A DNA stretch of 64,000 bases from assembly GCA_024103215.1 (NCBI GenBank), contig JAGFIY010000127.1, positions 62,001 to 126,000 on the forward strand. The letters are read 5' to 3'. Origin of the DNA: Melioribacteraceae bacterium. GTDB lineage: Bacteria > Bacteroidota > Ignavibacteria > Ignavibacteriales > Melioribacteraceae. A program made the position numbers and the translations under genes. The notes beneath the pieces are model-generated. The model ran no database searches, had not been told where the DNA came from, and saw only the letters and a list, made by a program, of their open reading frames with translations. Below, piece after piece: positions 48,767 to 58,113 of this stretch (positions within the stretch are counted from its first letter, which is position 1; every line of letters starts with the position of its first letter).

Positions 48767-49836
48767 TTTTCATCCGGTTTTAATTTGAAAACACTCAAGA
48801 ATGTTTCTATTGATTCTCCTTTAGCTGCTCTACTCTTGTTTACTAAATACACAATTACTAACAATGAAATTACAAACAACACGTAAGAAATTAAGTGCGT
48901 AAGAAAAGCATAGGCTCCTGCTGCTTCTTCGGGAAAATTAAAAATATTAACAAGAACCGCTATTACGATTAAATGATACGAACCAGTACCTCCCGGAGTT
49001 GGAATAATCACACCGAAAGCTGCAATCGTCATTAATATCCATCCCATAGAGAATGTTACATCCTGAATCTCATTCATTCTTAGCATATAAAATCCTATAT
49101 ATGAATTCAATCCATAGATGAACATCATAAAAGCAGTAAGAAAAATGGTTGCCAAATAATTTTTTGTCCCGCTTAAACTTGAAAACCCTTTAATAAGAGT
49201 ATCAAACACTTCTCCTAAAAACTTTGCAGCTCTGTTCGAAAATATGCCGGCAAATTTCAAAATAATTTTATAAAACTTATCTTTAAACTTTACCACTAAT
49301 GCAATGAGTATTATCAGCCCAATCATTAGTGCAAACACAATATAGATTGTCGATTTCAGCCAAACAATTTCAGAGTATAAATCTCCTGTAAAAAGTTGAA
49401 CACTAATTAGGACAGAAAATCCTAAGGCAAGAATATCGATAATTCTTTCGACAACGATTGTTCCTAAAATCGAAGAGCGCGAAACATCCTCCCACCGTGC
49501 AAGAAACAAGGGACGGTACAACTCGCCCAAACGGGGAACGGCACAGTTTACGCCGTAACCAATCATTGTCGCTCCGAAAAGATGGGACATTGAGGCTGCC
49601 GGCTTTATTGATTCAACAATAAACTTCCATCTAAATGCTCTTATTAAGTGGGAGAAGAGAAATGTAAAAGAAAAAATTATTATCCAATGAATTGGAGCAC
49701 TTATTACAATTTTAGTTATTTTATTTAATTCAATATCTTTAAATGCCAAATAGAGAAAAACTATTGTAAAAATTACGGGAAGTAAAAATCTTATTAGTGA
49801 ATGGAAACTATATTTCGAATTTTTATCTGAGGTCAA
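48763..49836 (-). CDS. Flippase-like integral membrane protein (UPF0104/LPG synthase TM family)
   Basis: A 357-residue membrane protein with about eight hydrophobic segments, matching the UPF0104 or lysylphosphatidylglycerol-synthase membrane domain family. The block GYGVNCAVPRLGELYRP (near 93-109) and PTPGGTGSYHLIVIAVL (near 279) are typical. Relatives include MprF's membrane half and AglD-linked proteins, thought to move lipids. No soluble synthetase domain is attached. The start is TTG, overlapping lolA by 14 bases. Its substrate is unknown. Confidence 0.85.
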   Translation of the reverse strand: MTSDKNSKYSFHSLIRFLLPVIFTIVFLYLAFKDIELNKITKIVISAPIHWIIIFSFTFLFSHLIRAFRWKFIVESIKPAASMSHLFGATMIGYGVNCAVPRLGELYRPLFLARWEDVSRSSILGTIVVERIIDILALGFSVLISVQLFTGDLYSEIVWLKSTIYIVFALMIGLIILIALVVKFKDKFYKIILKFAGIFSNRAAKFLGEVFDTLIKGFSSLSGTKNYLATIFLTAFMMFIYGLNSYIGFYMLRMNEIQDVTFSMGWILMTIAAFGVIIPTPGGTGSYHLIVIAVLVNIFNFPEEAAGAYAFLTHLISYVLFVISLLVIVYLVNKSRAAKGESIETFLSVFKLKPDEK

Positions 49837-50425
49837 TTACCTTAACTCCTGAAGCAGGTTGAAAAGTAAACTCATTATCATTAACGGTTACATCGATTTT
49901 AATATTACTAAAAGATACAATCAGCTCAGTGTTGGAATAATCAATCAGTTCAAATCCAGTGATCAAATAATCATAAGAGATATAAACTTTAATGTTTTTG
50001 AACGGCAATGTTAAATCGTTCGGTGTCAGTTTGAAACAGTTAGATGTTTTGTTACAGATTTCCACACTACACTTAGAAGGATAATCGAAAATATATTTTT
50101 CAAGCGAAGGATTTGACTGATCATCTTCAAAATCCGAAACAATTACCCTGTTTTCTTTTTCATCGAAGTTCCAAACTGTCTTTCCGTCAGATATAATTGT
50201 TTTATCTTTTAACACAAGACGAAACTTATTTCCTTTTAAATAAATAATTGTACCATTTAGAATAAAATTCGAATTACCGGAATTTATCCGGCTGTTATAA
50301 TCAGCTTGCAGGCTAGTTAATGAATTAAACTTTTCTTGAACTTTATTCAGCAAACTTTCAGCATTTTGTGCATATGAATAAAATGGAAAAAAAAACAACA
50401 AATAGATGATTATTTTACCCATCAT
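49823..50425 (-). CDS. lolA: Outer-membrane lipoprotein carrier protein LolA
   Basis: LolA ferries lipoproteins across the periplasm from the LolCDE exporter to the outer membrane. The 200-residue protein has a signal peptide (about 1-19, ending YSYAQ) and the LolA-type opening AESLLNKVQEKFNSLTSLQADY. Strand features continue with LNGTIIYLKGNKFRLV, DGKTVWNFDEKENRVIVSD and the late FTFQPASGVKVIDL. Several lipoproteins coded in this window are possible cargo. It overlaps ftsK by 4 bases. Confidence 0.93.
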   Translation of the reverse strand: MMGKIIIYLLFFFPFYSYAQNAESLLNKVQEKFNSLTSLQADYNSRINSGNSNFILNGTIIYLKGNKFRLVLKDKTIISDGKTVWNFDEKENRVIVSDFEDDQSNPSLEKYIFDYPSKCSVEICNKTSNCFKLTPNDLTLPFKNIKVYISYDYLITGFELIDYSNTELIVSFSNIKIDVTVNDNEFTFQPASGVKVIDLR

Positions 50426-52890
50426 ATAAGTGACCTCAATACAGCTTCGAGTTGATTTTCATCTTCAACCAGAACATCTCTTGCTTTGCTGCCTTCGCTT
50501 GGGCCAACTATTCCGGCTTGTTCCAATTGATCAACAATCCTTGCAGCACGAGCATATCCTAATTTTAATCTTCTTTGAAGCAGTGAAACAGATCCTTGCT
50601 GATGCCTAACAATCAACCTTGCAGCCTCTTCAAACATATCATCAAGATCTGCGAGAAAACTTGCGGTATTTTGCTTCTTTTTATCAAACATGGATGGAAG
50701 CAAAAATCTTTTGGAATAACCGGGTTGAGTATAAATATAGTTTGTGATTTTCTCAACTTCGTCTGTGGATATAAAAGCGTTCTGAATCCTTATAGGTTTC
50801 GGCATCCCCCCGGGAAGAAAAAGCATATCACCTCGTCCGAGCAGCTGTTCCGCACCTTTCATATCGAGAATTGTTCTCGAGTCAATCTTTGTCGCAGCTT
50901 GATAAGCAATTCTTGCGCTGAAATTTGCTTTTATGGTTCCGGTGATCACATTTACCGAAGGTCTTTGAGTAGCCACAATAAGATGAATTCCTACTGCACG
51001 TGCAAGTTGAGCAATTCTTGCAATCGGCTCTTCAACTTCCTTTCCGGAAGTTATCATCAGGTCTGCAAGTTCATCAATAATAACTATGATATAGGGAAGT
51101 TTATGATGAATCATCTCGGTGGAATCTTTCGGCTTACGTTTTGGATCAGAAATCTTTGCATTGTAATCTACGATATTGCGGACTCCAAGTTTTGCAAGTT
51201 TATCATATCGCTTTTCCATCTCCGCTTCAACCGCTTTCAGTACAAGCAAAGCATTCTGCGGATTTGTAATGATTTCCTCATCCAAATCCGGGGATACTGC
51301 TAAATAATGTTTGTTAAGTTTTTGATAGAATGATAATTCTATTTTCTTGGGATCAACAATTACAAATTTAACTTCGCTTGGATGTTTTGAATACAGAAGC
51401 GAAGTGATTATCATATTAATACCGACACTTTTTCCCGAACCTGTTGAGCCTGCAATAAGAAGATGAGGCATTGTAGCCAAATCTGCGATATACACATCTC
51501 CCGAAATTGTTTTACCTAATGCAAGCGGAAGCTCAGCTTTTGATTGCTTAATTTTTGTAAGAACCATATATGCATTCACTAACGAAGGCTGGTCGTTCGG
51601 TATTTCGACTCCGATTGCACTTTTACCGGGAATAGGGGCAATAATTCTTATTCCCCTGGCGGCGAGAGCTAGTGCAATGTCGTTTTCCAAACTTACGATT
51701 CTGCTAATTTTGACTCCGGGTGCCGGCACAATTTCATAGAGTGTGACAACCGGACCTGGAGTTACCGAAATATCTTCTATAGTAATATCGAAAAGCAGAA
51801 GTTTTTCTTTCAGTAGTTCTGCATTACGAGTTAATTCATGTTCCGGAATTTTATAATCATCGTCACGAGGTTTATTAAGCAGATCAATTTTCGGGAACGC
51901 ATAATTTATATTTTCTTCCCATTGATCAGGAAGTTTTTTTTCTTCATCTACATTAACAGCCGGAACTATATCATCTTTTTTACTTTTCTTTTCTGTATCA
52001 GTATTTATCTGTGGTTCTTCATCCACACCGAAAACTTCAATTATTTTTTCGGGTTCATCTTTTCGTACAATCCTAATTCGAGTTTCTTCTTCTTTCTTAA
52101 GATCTTCAGCAGTAATTATTTGATCGTCATCTTCTCCAAACTCCTCACTTTTCTTTCGCCTACGCAGTTTCTTTATTTTATTAAGATTATCCTCGTCGTC
52201 GAATGATTCATCGTTTCGGATTATTTTTATATCATTTTCCTTATCCTTTTTTTCCTTTTCCGGAATTACTTTCTTCAATAGTGAAAATATTTTTCCGAGT
52301 TTAATATCGAAGACAATAAATACAGAAATGAAGGCCAAAGCCGCTAGAAATATTATACTTCCCAAGCCGCCTAAAAATCTACCGACGGCAGTTCCGAAAA
52401 ACGCTCCTATGTTGCCGGATAGTTCGTGCACATCGGTAAGCATATTCAATTCAAATCTAAGCATACCGAAAAAAGATGAAAGAATTACAGCTATAACTAA
52501 GAGGAAATTGCTAATATATGAAGCAAGTTTAAAGTTTCGTGTTCTTATAATCGAAAAACCCCATACAAATAGAATGACGGGAAATACTATTGAAAAATAT
52601 CCAAGAGTTGCGTGAATAAAAAAGTAGGAAGTATAAGCACCGAATAATCCTAACCAATTATTTATGCTTTCCATCTTGTAAACAATCTGCGGATCGTTCG
52701 AGAATACTTTAAACAAATCTGTAAACGAACCGAGATTAGCTTCATCGAACCTTGAGTAGGACAAGATGCTCAAAAAAATCAGCAGCGCAAAAACTATCAT
52801 AACGAAGCCGAGAATTTTTTTCTTTTTCTCTATCGGAATGATATAAGGGCTATCATTGTTGTTTACTTTTTTTCTTCTTCTAACAGGCAT
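50422..52890 (-). CDS. ftsK: DNA translocase FtsK/SpoIIIE family
   Basis: An 822-residue septal DNA pump that clears chromosome ends and activates Xer recombination. Four or so N-terminal membrane helices (about 28-200) anchor it. A charged Lys/Glu/Asp linker (about 205-330) joins them to the motor with Walker A IAGSTGSGKSVGIN, Walker B IIVIIDELADLM and the RecA-like ARAVGIHLIVATQRPS. A C-terminal gamma domain (LLQRRLKLGYARAARI and onwards) reads KOPS DNA signals. Membrane part and linker are shorter than in E. coli. xerD, its partner, is also in this window. Confidence 0.96.
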   Translation of the reverse strand: MPVRRRKKVNNNDSPYIIPIEKKKKILGFVMIVFALLIFLSILSYSRFDEANLGSFTDLFKVFSNDPQIVYKMESINNWLGLFGAYTSYFFIHATLGYFSIVFPVILFVWGFSIIRTRNFKLASYISNFLLVIAVILSSFFGMLRFELNMLTDVHELSGNIGAFFGTAVGRFLGGLGSIIFLAALAFISVFIVFDIKLGKIFSLLKKVIPEKEKKDKENDIKIIRNDESFDDEDNLNKIKKLRRRKKSEEFGEDDDQIITAEDLKKEEETRIRIVRKDEPEKIIEVFGVDEEPQINTDTEKKSKKDDIVPAVNVDEEKKLPDQWEENINYAFPKIDLLNKPRDDDYKIPEHELTRNAELLKEKLLLFDITIEDISVTPGPVVTLYEIVPAPGVKISRIVSLENDIALALAARGIRIIAPIPGKSAIGVEIPNDQPSLVNAYMVLTKIKQSKAELPLALGKTISGDVYIADLATMPHLLIAGSTGSGKSVGINMIITSLLYSKHPSEVKFVIVDPKKIELSFYQKLNKHYLAVSPDLDEEIITNPQNALLVLKAVEAEMEKRYDKLAKLGVRNIVDYNAKISDPKRKPKDSTEMIHHKLPYIIVIIDELADLMITSGKEVEEPIARIAQLARAVGIHLIVATQRPSVNVITGTIKANFSARIAYQAATKIDSRTILDMKGAEQLLGRGDMLFLPGGMPKPIRIQNAFISTDEVEKITNYIYTQPGYSKRFLLPSMFDKKKQNTASFLADLDDMFEEAARLIVRHQQGSVSLLQRRLKLGYARAARIVDQLEQAGIVGPSEGSKARDVLVEDENQLEAVLRSLI

Positions 52891-52896
52891 TTAATG

Positions 52897-53625
52897 TTAT
52901 TTATTTTTGTGCAATTTAATCGAGCCGGATTCGTAAACCCCGAAAGAATTCAAAGTATCAATTTGAGCACAATACCTAATGTCTTCTTCAAAGCCGTTTG
53001 CAATAAGTTTTTGTCCGTGTTCGCAGTCTTTAAGCAGTTCCTCAACATTTTTACCGAATGATTTGTTAAGTTCAAGACTTGCTTTAGCTGCATCTGTTAA
53101 TACAATCTCATTTTTAAGTTTCTGAATTTTACGTACTAATTTACCCGCACATACTGTATCTTCGATACAGAACATTCCGTTTGAACCGGCGCACAAGATT
53201 TCAAAATCTTCATTCATCTTAACAAGATGTTCCGCAACAGCATCAAGATTATTAAACGAGCATAAAAACAGATTCTCAGAAAATTTTGCCTTAACTATTG
53301 CTTTCGAGCCATTAGTAGTGAATAAAATTATTGATTTACCCTCTACATTTTCTTTTGTGAAATCAAGAGGTGAATTACCGAGAGTAAACCCATCTATTTT
53401 TTTCGTGTTTCTTTCACCGGCTAGAATTGTCTGTCCACCAAAAGCATTTCCGGAAACCTTCATTGCAAATTCTATCGTGTTAACAGGAATAATCTCTTTA
53501 GCACCGTTGATCAAAGCCGTGTTAATAACTGTTGTCGCTCTCAGAACATCTATAACAACTGTGTTTTTGCCTGTGAAATAAAGTTCGTCCACATTATGCG
53601 GTGACAATAATACGTGTGCTTTCAT
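52897..53625 (-). CDS. ComB-like 2-phosphosulfolactate phosphatase family protein
   Basis: A 242-residue protein of the ComB family. The blocks VVIDVLRATTVI (near 23-34), LAGERNTKKIDGFTLGNSP, ILFTTNGSKAI and CAGSNGMFCIEDTVCAG are typical. In methanogens ComB makes sulfolactate for coenzyme M, but many bacteria carry homologues without the rest of that route, and no other coenzyme M gene is in the window. The true substrate here is open. It abuts gcvT, sharing one base. Confidence 0.85.
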   Translation of the reverse strand: MKAHVLLSPHNVDELYFTGKNTVVIDVLRATTVINTALINGAKEIIPVNTIEFAMKVSGNAFGGQTILAGERNTKKIDGFTLGNSPLDFTKENVEGKSIILFTTNGSKAIVKAKFSENLFLCSFNNLDAVAEHLVKMNEDFEILCAGSNGMFCIEDTVCAGKLVRKIQKLKNEIVLTDAAKASLELNKSFGKNVEELLKDCEHGQKLIANGFEEDIRYCAQIDTLNSFGVYESGSIKLHKNK

Positions 53626-54710
53626 TATTTTTTCACAAATGGAAGTTTAACAACAATAGCTGGAATTTCTTTGTTCCTTATTACAAAATTTACTTCTTCA
53701 CCTTCGACTGCAAATTCAGTTTGAACATAACCGAGTGCAATCGGTTTGTCGAGAATTGGACTCACTGTTCCGCTGGTAATAACTCCAATCTTTTTCCCAT
53801 CCTTAGATATTTCATATCCATGTCGAGGGAATGATTTTTCTTTGGCGATCATCGGAACTAATTTTCTTTTTACACCTTCCTCTTTTACTTTTTTTAAAAC
53901 ATCGCTTGCAATAAAATCACCTTTTTTAAGTTTAGTGATCCATCCCAAACCAGCCTCAATGGGGTTTGTTGTCTGGTCGATATCGTTTCCGTAAAGGCAA
54001 TATCCCATTTCAAGTCTAAGAGTATCGCGGCATCCAAGCCCAGCGGGTTTAATATTGAATTCTTCACCTGCTTTAAATAATTCATTCCAAACCAATTCAG
54101 CATCATTTTCATCGCCGGTAAAATAAAGTTCATAACCGATCTCGCCTGTGTAACCAGTTCGAGATAAAATCATATCAATCCCGGCAATTTTTGTGAACAT
54201 GAACGTATAATATTCCAGATCGATTTGTTGCTCACAAAGCTTTTGAACCACTTGGGTTGAATTTGGACCCTGAACCGCAAGAAGCGAGTACTCATCACTT
54301 GCATTTAGAAGTTCGGCATTCATTGGATTATTTTTTTTCATCCATTCAAAATCCTTATCGATGTTTGCACCGTTTACAACAAGAAGATATTTTTTCTCTG
54401 AAATCATATAAACCAGTAAATCATCTACAATACCACCATCCTCGTAGCACATAGCAGAATACTGAACCTTACCGGGGACCAATTTTGAAGCGTCATTAGT
54501 TGTTATGTGTTGAACAAAACCTAATGCATTTTCCCCTTCAACGAATATTTCACCCATATGTGATACATCAAACACACCAACACTTTCTCTAACAGCTTTA
54601 TGCTCTTCAATAATAGAAGAATACTGAACTGGCATCTCATAACCTGCAAACTCGACAAGTTTTGCACCGGCATTTTTATGAGCATTATAATATTTTGTAC
54701 GTTTCATCAT
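53625..54710 (-). CDS. gcvT: Glycine cleavage system T protein (aminomethyltransferase)
   Basis: GcvT takes the aminomethyl group from lipoyl-GcvH to tetrahydrofolate, releasing ammonia. The 361-residue protein has FAGYEMPVQY near the N-terminus, GVFDVSHMGEI (near 41-51), SRTGYTGEIGYELYF (near 178-192), CRDTLRLEMG and the C-terminal oligosaccharide-like GTVSPILDKPIALGYV. Folate-binding Asp in VFDVSHMGE is present. gcvH and gcvP are not in this window. Two adjacent ATG codons lie at the start. Confidence 0.95.
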   Translation of the reverse strand: MMKRTKYYNAHKNAGAKLVEFAGYEMPVQYSSIIEEHKAVRESVGVFDVSHMGEIFVEGENALGFVQHITTNDASKLVPGKVQYSAMCYEDGGIVDDLLVYMISEKKYLLVVNGANIDKDFEWMKKNNPMNAELLNASDEYSLLAVQGPNSTQVVQKLCEQQIDLEYYTFMFTKIAGIDMILSRTGYTGEIGYELYFTGDENDAELVWNELFKAGEEFNIKPAGLGCRDTLRLEMGYCLYGNDIDQTTNPIEAGLGWITKLKKGDFIASDVLKKVKEEGVKRKLVPMIAKEKSFPRHGYEISKDGKKIGVITSGTVSPILDKPIALGYVQTEFAVEGEEVNFVIRNKEIPAIVVKLPFVKK

Positions 54711-54714
54711 ACAC

Positions 54715-55359
54715 CTATTTTTGTAATTTATTCCAATCGCTTAAAAATTTATCTAATCCGATATCGGTTAAAGGATGATTAAACAATTTCATCATTACGT
54801 CGAACGGAATAGTCGCAACATCGGCTCCCATCATTGCCGCATCAACTAGATGCAGAGGATTACGGATGCTTGCAACAAGCACTTCTGTTTCGAAACCGTA
54901 GTTATCATAAATTTGAATTATTTGTGCTATTAAATCCATTCCAACATGACTAATATCATCCAGCCTTCCAACGAAAGGGCTAATGTAAGTTGCACCAGCT
55001 TTTGCTGCTAAAAGTGCTTGATTTGGAGAAAAACATAGTGTCACATTTGTTTTTATACCTTCTTCCGAAACAGTTTTGACAACTTTTAATCCCTCTTTAA
55101 TCAGAGGAATTTTGACCACAATGTTTTTATGAATTGACGCTAGCTCCCGTGCTTCTTTAAGCATACCGTCATAATTTGTTGAAACAACTTCTGCGCTCAC
55201 AGGACCATCAACAACAGTTAATATCTCGTCCAAAAGTTCTTTAAAATTCTTTCCTTCTTTCGAAACAAGCGAAGGATTAGTTGTAACTCCGTCAACCATT
55301 CCGAGAGATGCCGCTTCTTTGATTTCGTTAATATTTGCCGTATCAATAAAAAATTTCAT
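54715..55359 (-). CDS. Small transaldolase / fructose-6-phosphate aldolase family protein
   Basis: A 214-residue class I aldolase of the TalC/Fsa type. [29 protein letters not shown] and the Schiff-base Lys (K83) in VVKIPL are clear. It is shorter than classical TalB (over 300 residues). Both transaldolase and fructose-6-phosphate aldolase activities occur in this subfamily and cannot be told apart here with confidence. AAGGAG precedes the ATG. The 26-base gap upstream separates it from the RNase G gene. Confidence 0.93.
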   Translation of the reverse strand: MKFFIDTANINEIKEAASLGMVDGVTTNPSLVSKEGKNFKELLDEILTVVDGPVSAEVVSTNYDGMLKEARELASIHKNIVVKIPLIKEGLKVVKTVSEEGIKTNVTLCFSPNQALLAAKAGATYISPFVGRLDDISHVGMDLIAQIIQIYDNYGFETEVLVASIRNPLHLVDAAMMGADVATIPFDVMMKLFNHPLTDIGLDKFLSDWNKLQK

Positions 55360-55385
55360 AATTTCTCCTTTACAAATAATCTTAT

Positions 55386-56966
55386 TTATATTTCTTCTGT
55401 TAAATCTTCACCGGTTTTTGTTGAAAGTATTTGAAAAGTTTGGGGATTCAATTGTTCATCTTCTATAAGCTTTATTCTAAATCTATACTTAAATTGAAGT
55501 TTGGTAAGCATCGATATTTTTCCTTCTTTTAGAGACTTACCAAGTGATGGATGCACTTTTAGCGTTATTGAACTTCTCCATTTACGCAATCTAATCTTCT
55601 TAAACCATTCATCAATTTCGTGTATCAAGTTTGATTTCTTTGTTAATAATCCGGAACCTTCGCAGTAAGGACAAACTTCTGTCATGGATTGAAGAATGTT
55701 CTCCCTAACTCGCTGTCGTGTCATTTGAATTATTCCAAATTCAGTCATTGGCAGAAGAGCAATTTTTGCTCTATCTTTTTTGAATTCCTTTCGAAGTTCG
55801 TCGTAAATTTTCTTCCTGTTTCTTTCATCCTCGAGATCAATAAAATCGATAACAATAAGTCCGCCGATATCTCTAAGTTTCAGTTGAAGAGCTATTTCGC
55901 GAGCAGCTTCAAGGTCGGTTTTAAGCGAATTCAATTCCTGTTCTTTCTTTGCGGCATATCTTCCGCTGTTAACATCAACAACTATCATTGCTTCGGTATG
56001 GTCAAAAACAATATGTCCTCCGCTCGGAAGAGGAACTTTGCGTGACATCATTTTAGCAATTTGTTCTTCTATCCTAAAAGTTTCAAAAATCGCTTGCTTT
56101 CCCTTGTAGTATTCAATCTTTTCCGAAAGTTCTGGCTGTACGAATTTTACGTAACTTCGAATTTCTTTATAAAGTTTTTTTGAGTCGATGAATACTTTGC
56201 TAACGTCTTTTGTGAAAAGATCACGAATTACAGAAGTAGTAGTGCTAAGATCTTTGTAAACCAATGCCGGTGGCGATTTTAATTTCACGCTTTCTTGAAT
56301 TTCCTCCCAAGCATTTATTAGATACTTCAGATCAGCGGAAAGTGCTTCTTCGGTTTGTGCATTTGCGGCTGTTCTAATTATCAATCCGCAATTTTCCGGA
56401 AGAATACTTCGAGCTAATTTTTTAAGTCTCCTTTTTTCCCGGTAATCGGATATTTTTTTCGATACACCAATTTTATTATCGAAAGGAAGCAGCACGCAAA
56501 ATCTTCCCGGGAGGGATATTGCCGAAGTAACCCGTACACCTTTATCCTTCACAGGCACTTTAATTATCTGAACGAGAATTTCTTCCCCTTTTTTCAGATG
56601 ATAAGAAGAGCGGTGCGGAGGCTGATGTGACTGATTTTGTGATTGAGGCTGCTGTTGATTTTGAGAATCTTGTTGATTGCGAGATGAATCGTCTTCATCA
56701 TCGCTGTCGTCCTCGAAAATAGTCTGCAATTCGTTTAATCGTTCATCAATATCGGAAAAGTGAAGAAATGCATCATGCTTTAATCCGATATCAATAAAAG
56801 CAGCTCTAATTCCGGGTAGTACTCTTGCGACTTTACCGAAGTAAATATCGCCCACCATCTTCTGCTTTTCAGGATGATCAACAAAAAAATCGACAAGCTT
56901 GCTGTCCTCAGTAATTGCAACACGATTTTGTGAAGCAGAAGAATTAATAATTATTTCTTTATTCAT
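55386..56966 (-). CDS. rng: Ribonuclease E/G family protein
   Basis: A 526-residue endoribonuclease of RNase G size, acting in rRNA and mRNA processing. It has the S1 domain (about 37-145), the RNase H-like and DNase-like parts with catalytic Asp residues in [11 protein letters not shown] and [13 protein letters not shown], and the zinc-link cysteines CPYCEGSG. A low-complexity acidic then Gln-rich insertion (about residues 86-122; [10 protein letters not shown] then many Gln) interrupts the S1 domain. It lacks the long C-terminal degradosome scaffold of RNase E. Confidence 0.93.
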   Translation of the reverse strand: MNKEIIINSSASQNRVAITEDSKLVDFFVDHPEKQKMVGDIYFGKVARVLPGIRAAFIDIGLKHDAFLHFSDIDERLNELQTIFEDDSDDEDDSSRNQQDSQNQQQPQSQNQSHQPPHRSSYHLKKGEEILVQIIKVPVKDKGVRVTSAISLPGRFCVLLPFDNKIGVSKKISDYREKRRLKKLARSILPENCGLIIRTAANAQTEEALSADLKYLINAWEEIQESVKLKSPPALVYKDLSTTTSVIRDLFTKDVSKVFIDSKKLYKEIRSYVKFVQPELSEKIEYYKGKQAIFETFRIEEQIAKMMSRKVPLPSGGHIVFDHTEAMIVVDVNSGRYAAKKEQELNSLKTDLEAAREIALQLKLRDIGGLIVIDFIDLEDERNRKKIYDELRKEFKKDRAKIALLPMTEFGIIQMTRQRVRENILQSMTEVCPYCEGSGLLTKKSNLIHEIDEWFKKIRLRKWRSSITLKVHPSLGKSLKEGKISMLTKLQFKYRFRIKLIEDEQLNPQTFQILSTKTGEDLTEEI

Positions 56967-56994
56967 ATATATTAAACCTTATAACAGAACCTTG

Positions 56995-58041
56995 CTACTC
57001 AGATTTCCAAAAAACAATTCTGTCTTTAAACTTTTTATCAATTTCACTGACAATTTCATCGCTAAAATTTCCTAGTGATATTTCTTCCGAATGCTCTTCG
57101 ATGTAATCAAAAAGCTGTACTTTATCTTTTATTGAAAAAATCCTATCCAAAAGTTTATCAATGCCATTCAAATGTCTAAAATACCAAATAATAGTTTTCT
57201 TTGCTCTGTCAAGTGCGGCAATTTCTCCGTACTCCCTAAAAAGTAGCTCAACGTGTTTTAAGCAGGTTTTTTTTACTTTTTCTGCTTCAGGAATACCGGG
57301 ATCAATTCCTGTTTCAACAAGTTTATTGTAACGCTCGAATAAAAACGGATTTCCGATTACGCCGCGAGCAACCAACACCCCGTCGCAACCGGTTTCTTTT
57401 TTCATTCTAACCGCATCACTCGGCGAAAAAACCGAACCGTTTCCGATAACCGGTATTGATATATTTTCCTTAACAATCTTAATCCACTCCCAGTCAGCAT
57501 GCATTTCATATCTTTCTTCTCTTGTTCTAGCGTGGATGATAACAGCGGCAGCTCCGTTCTCCTCGGCAATTTTACAGTTCTCAAGAACATTGATATTTGC
57601 TCGGTTTCTGCCCAATCTTATTTTGATTGTAACAGGAATATCACCGGAATTTTCCTTCATTGCCTTTATTAAACTTGCTAGGAGTTTTGGATTCTCGAGA
57701 ATTCCCGCACCCATTCCGCTATTAACAACTTTGGAAACAGGGCAGCCACAATTTAGATCAATCCAGTCGGGATTAATTTTTCGAAGTTCCTTTACAGCGG
57801 TTCCAAGAATTACAGGATCCTTACCGAGAAGCTGAACACCAATCGGTTTCTCGCTTTTGTGATAAGTAAGAAGGCGAAGAGTTTCGAAGTTCGCATTTTT
57901 TACTCCATCGGCGCTTACCATCTGGGTAAAAACAACCCCTGCTCCGAATTCTTTACATAATTTTCTAAACGGAGCATCAGAAATATCCGCCATCGGGGCT
58001 ACTATTAATTTCTCGCCTATATCAAGGTTGCCGATTCTCAA
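56995..58041 (-). CDS. dus: tRNA-dihydrouridine synthase (DusB-like)
   Basis: Dus reduces uridines in tRNA with FMN and NADPH. The 348-residue protein has the TIM-barrel start APMADISDAPFR, the catalytic Cys in DLNCGCPVSKVVNSGMGAG (near 95-113), VTIKIRLG, AVIIHARTREERY and the phosphate-binding GNGSVFSPSDA. DusB-like type is inferred from order and length. The start is TTG at 58041, with AAAAGGAG about 9 bases before it. The pnp terminator stands before this gene, so it may have its own promoter. Confidence 0.93.
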   Translation of the reverse strand: MRIGNLDIGEKLIVAPMADISDAPFRKLCKEFGAGVVFTQMVSADGVKNANFETLRLLTYHKSEKPIGVQLLGKDPVILGTAVKELRKINPDWIDLNCGCPVSKVVNSGMGAGILENPKLLASLIKAMKENSGDIPVTIKIRLGRNRANINVLENCKIAEENGAAAVIIHARTREERYEMHADWEWIKIVKENISIPVIGNGSVFSPSDAVRMKKETGCDGVLVARGVIGNPFLFERYNKLVETGIDPGIPEAEKVKKTCLKHVELLFREYGEIAALDRAKKTIIWYFRHLNGIDKLLDRIFSIKDKVQLFDYIEEHSEEISLGNFSDEIVSEIDKKFKDRIVFWKSE

Positions 58042-58066
58042 AAATTTAATCTCCTTTTAAAACAAA

Positions 58067-58095
58067 AAATGCTGAATAAATAATATTCAGCATTT
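58067..58095 (-). terminator. Rho-independent terminator after pnp
   Basis: On the - strand, AAATGCTGAATA and TATTCAGCATTT form a perfect 12-bp stem with a 5-base loop, followed by TTTGTTTT. It lies 18 bases past the pnp stop codon and ends the infB-to-pnp run. Confidence 0.9.
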
Positions 58096-58113
58096 ACTAA
58101 AAGGAACTTTATA

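Noticed and set aside
50596-51303. Open frame of 235 codons on the + strand inside ftsK
   Set aside because: It lies opposite the conserved ATPase motor of FtsK; the translation is Cys/Phe/Ile-rich without motif. This is a by-product of codon use.
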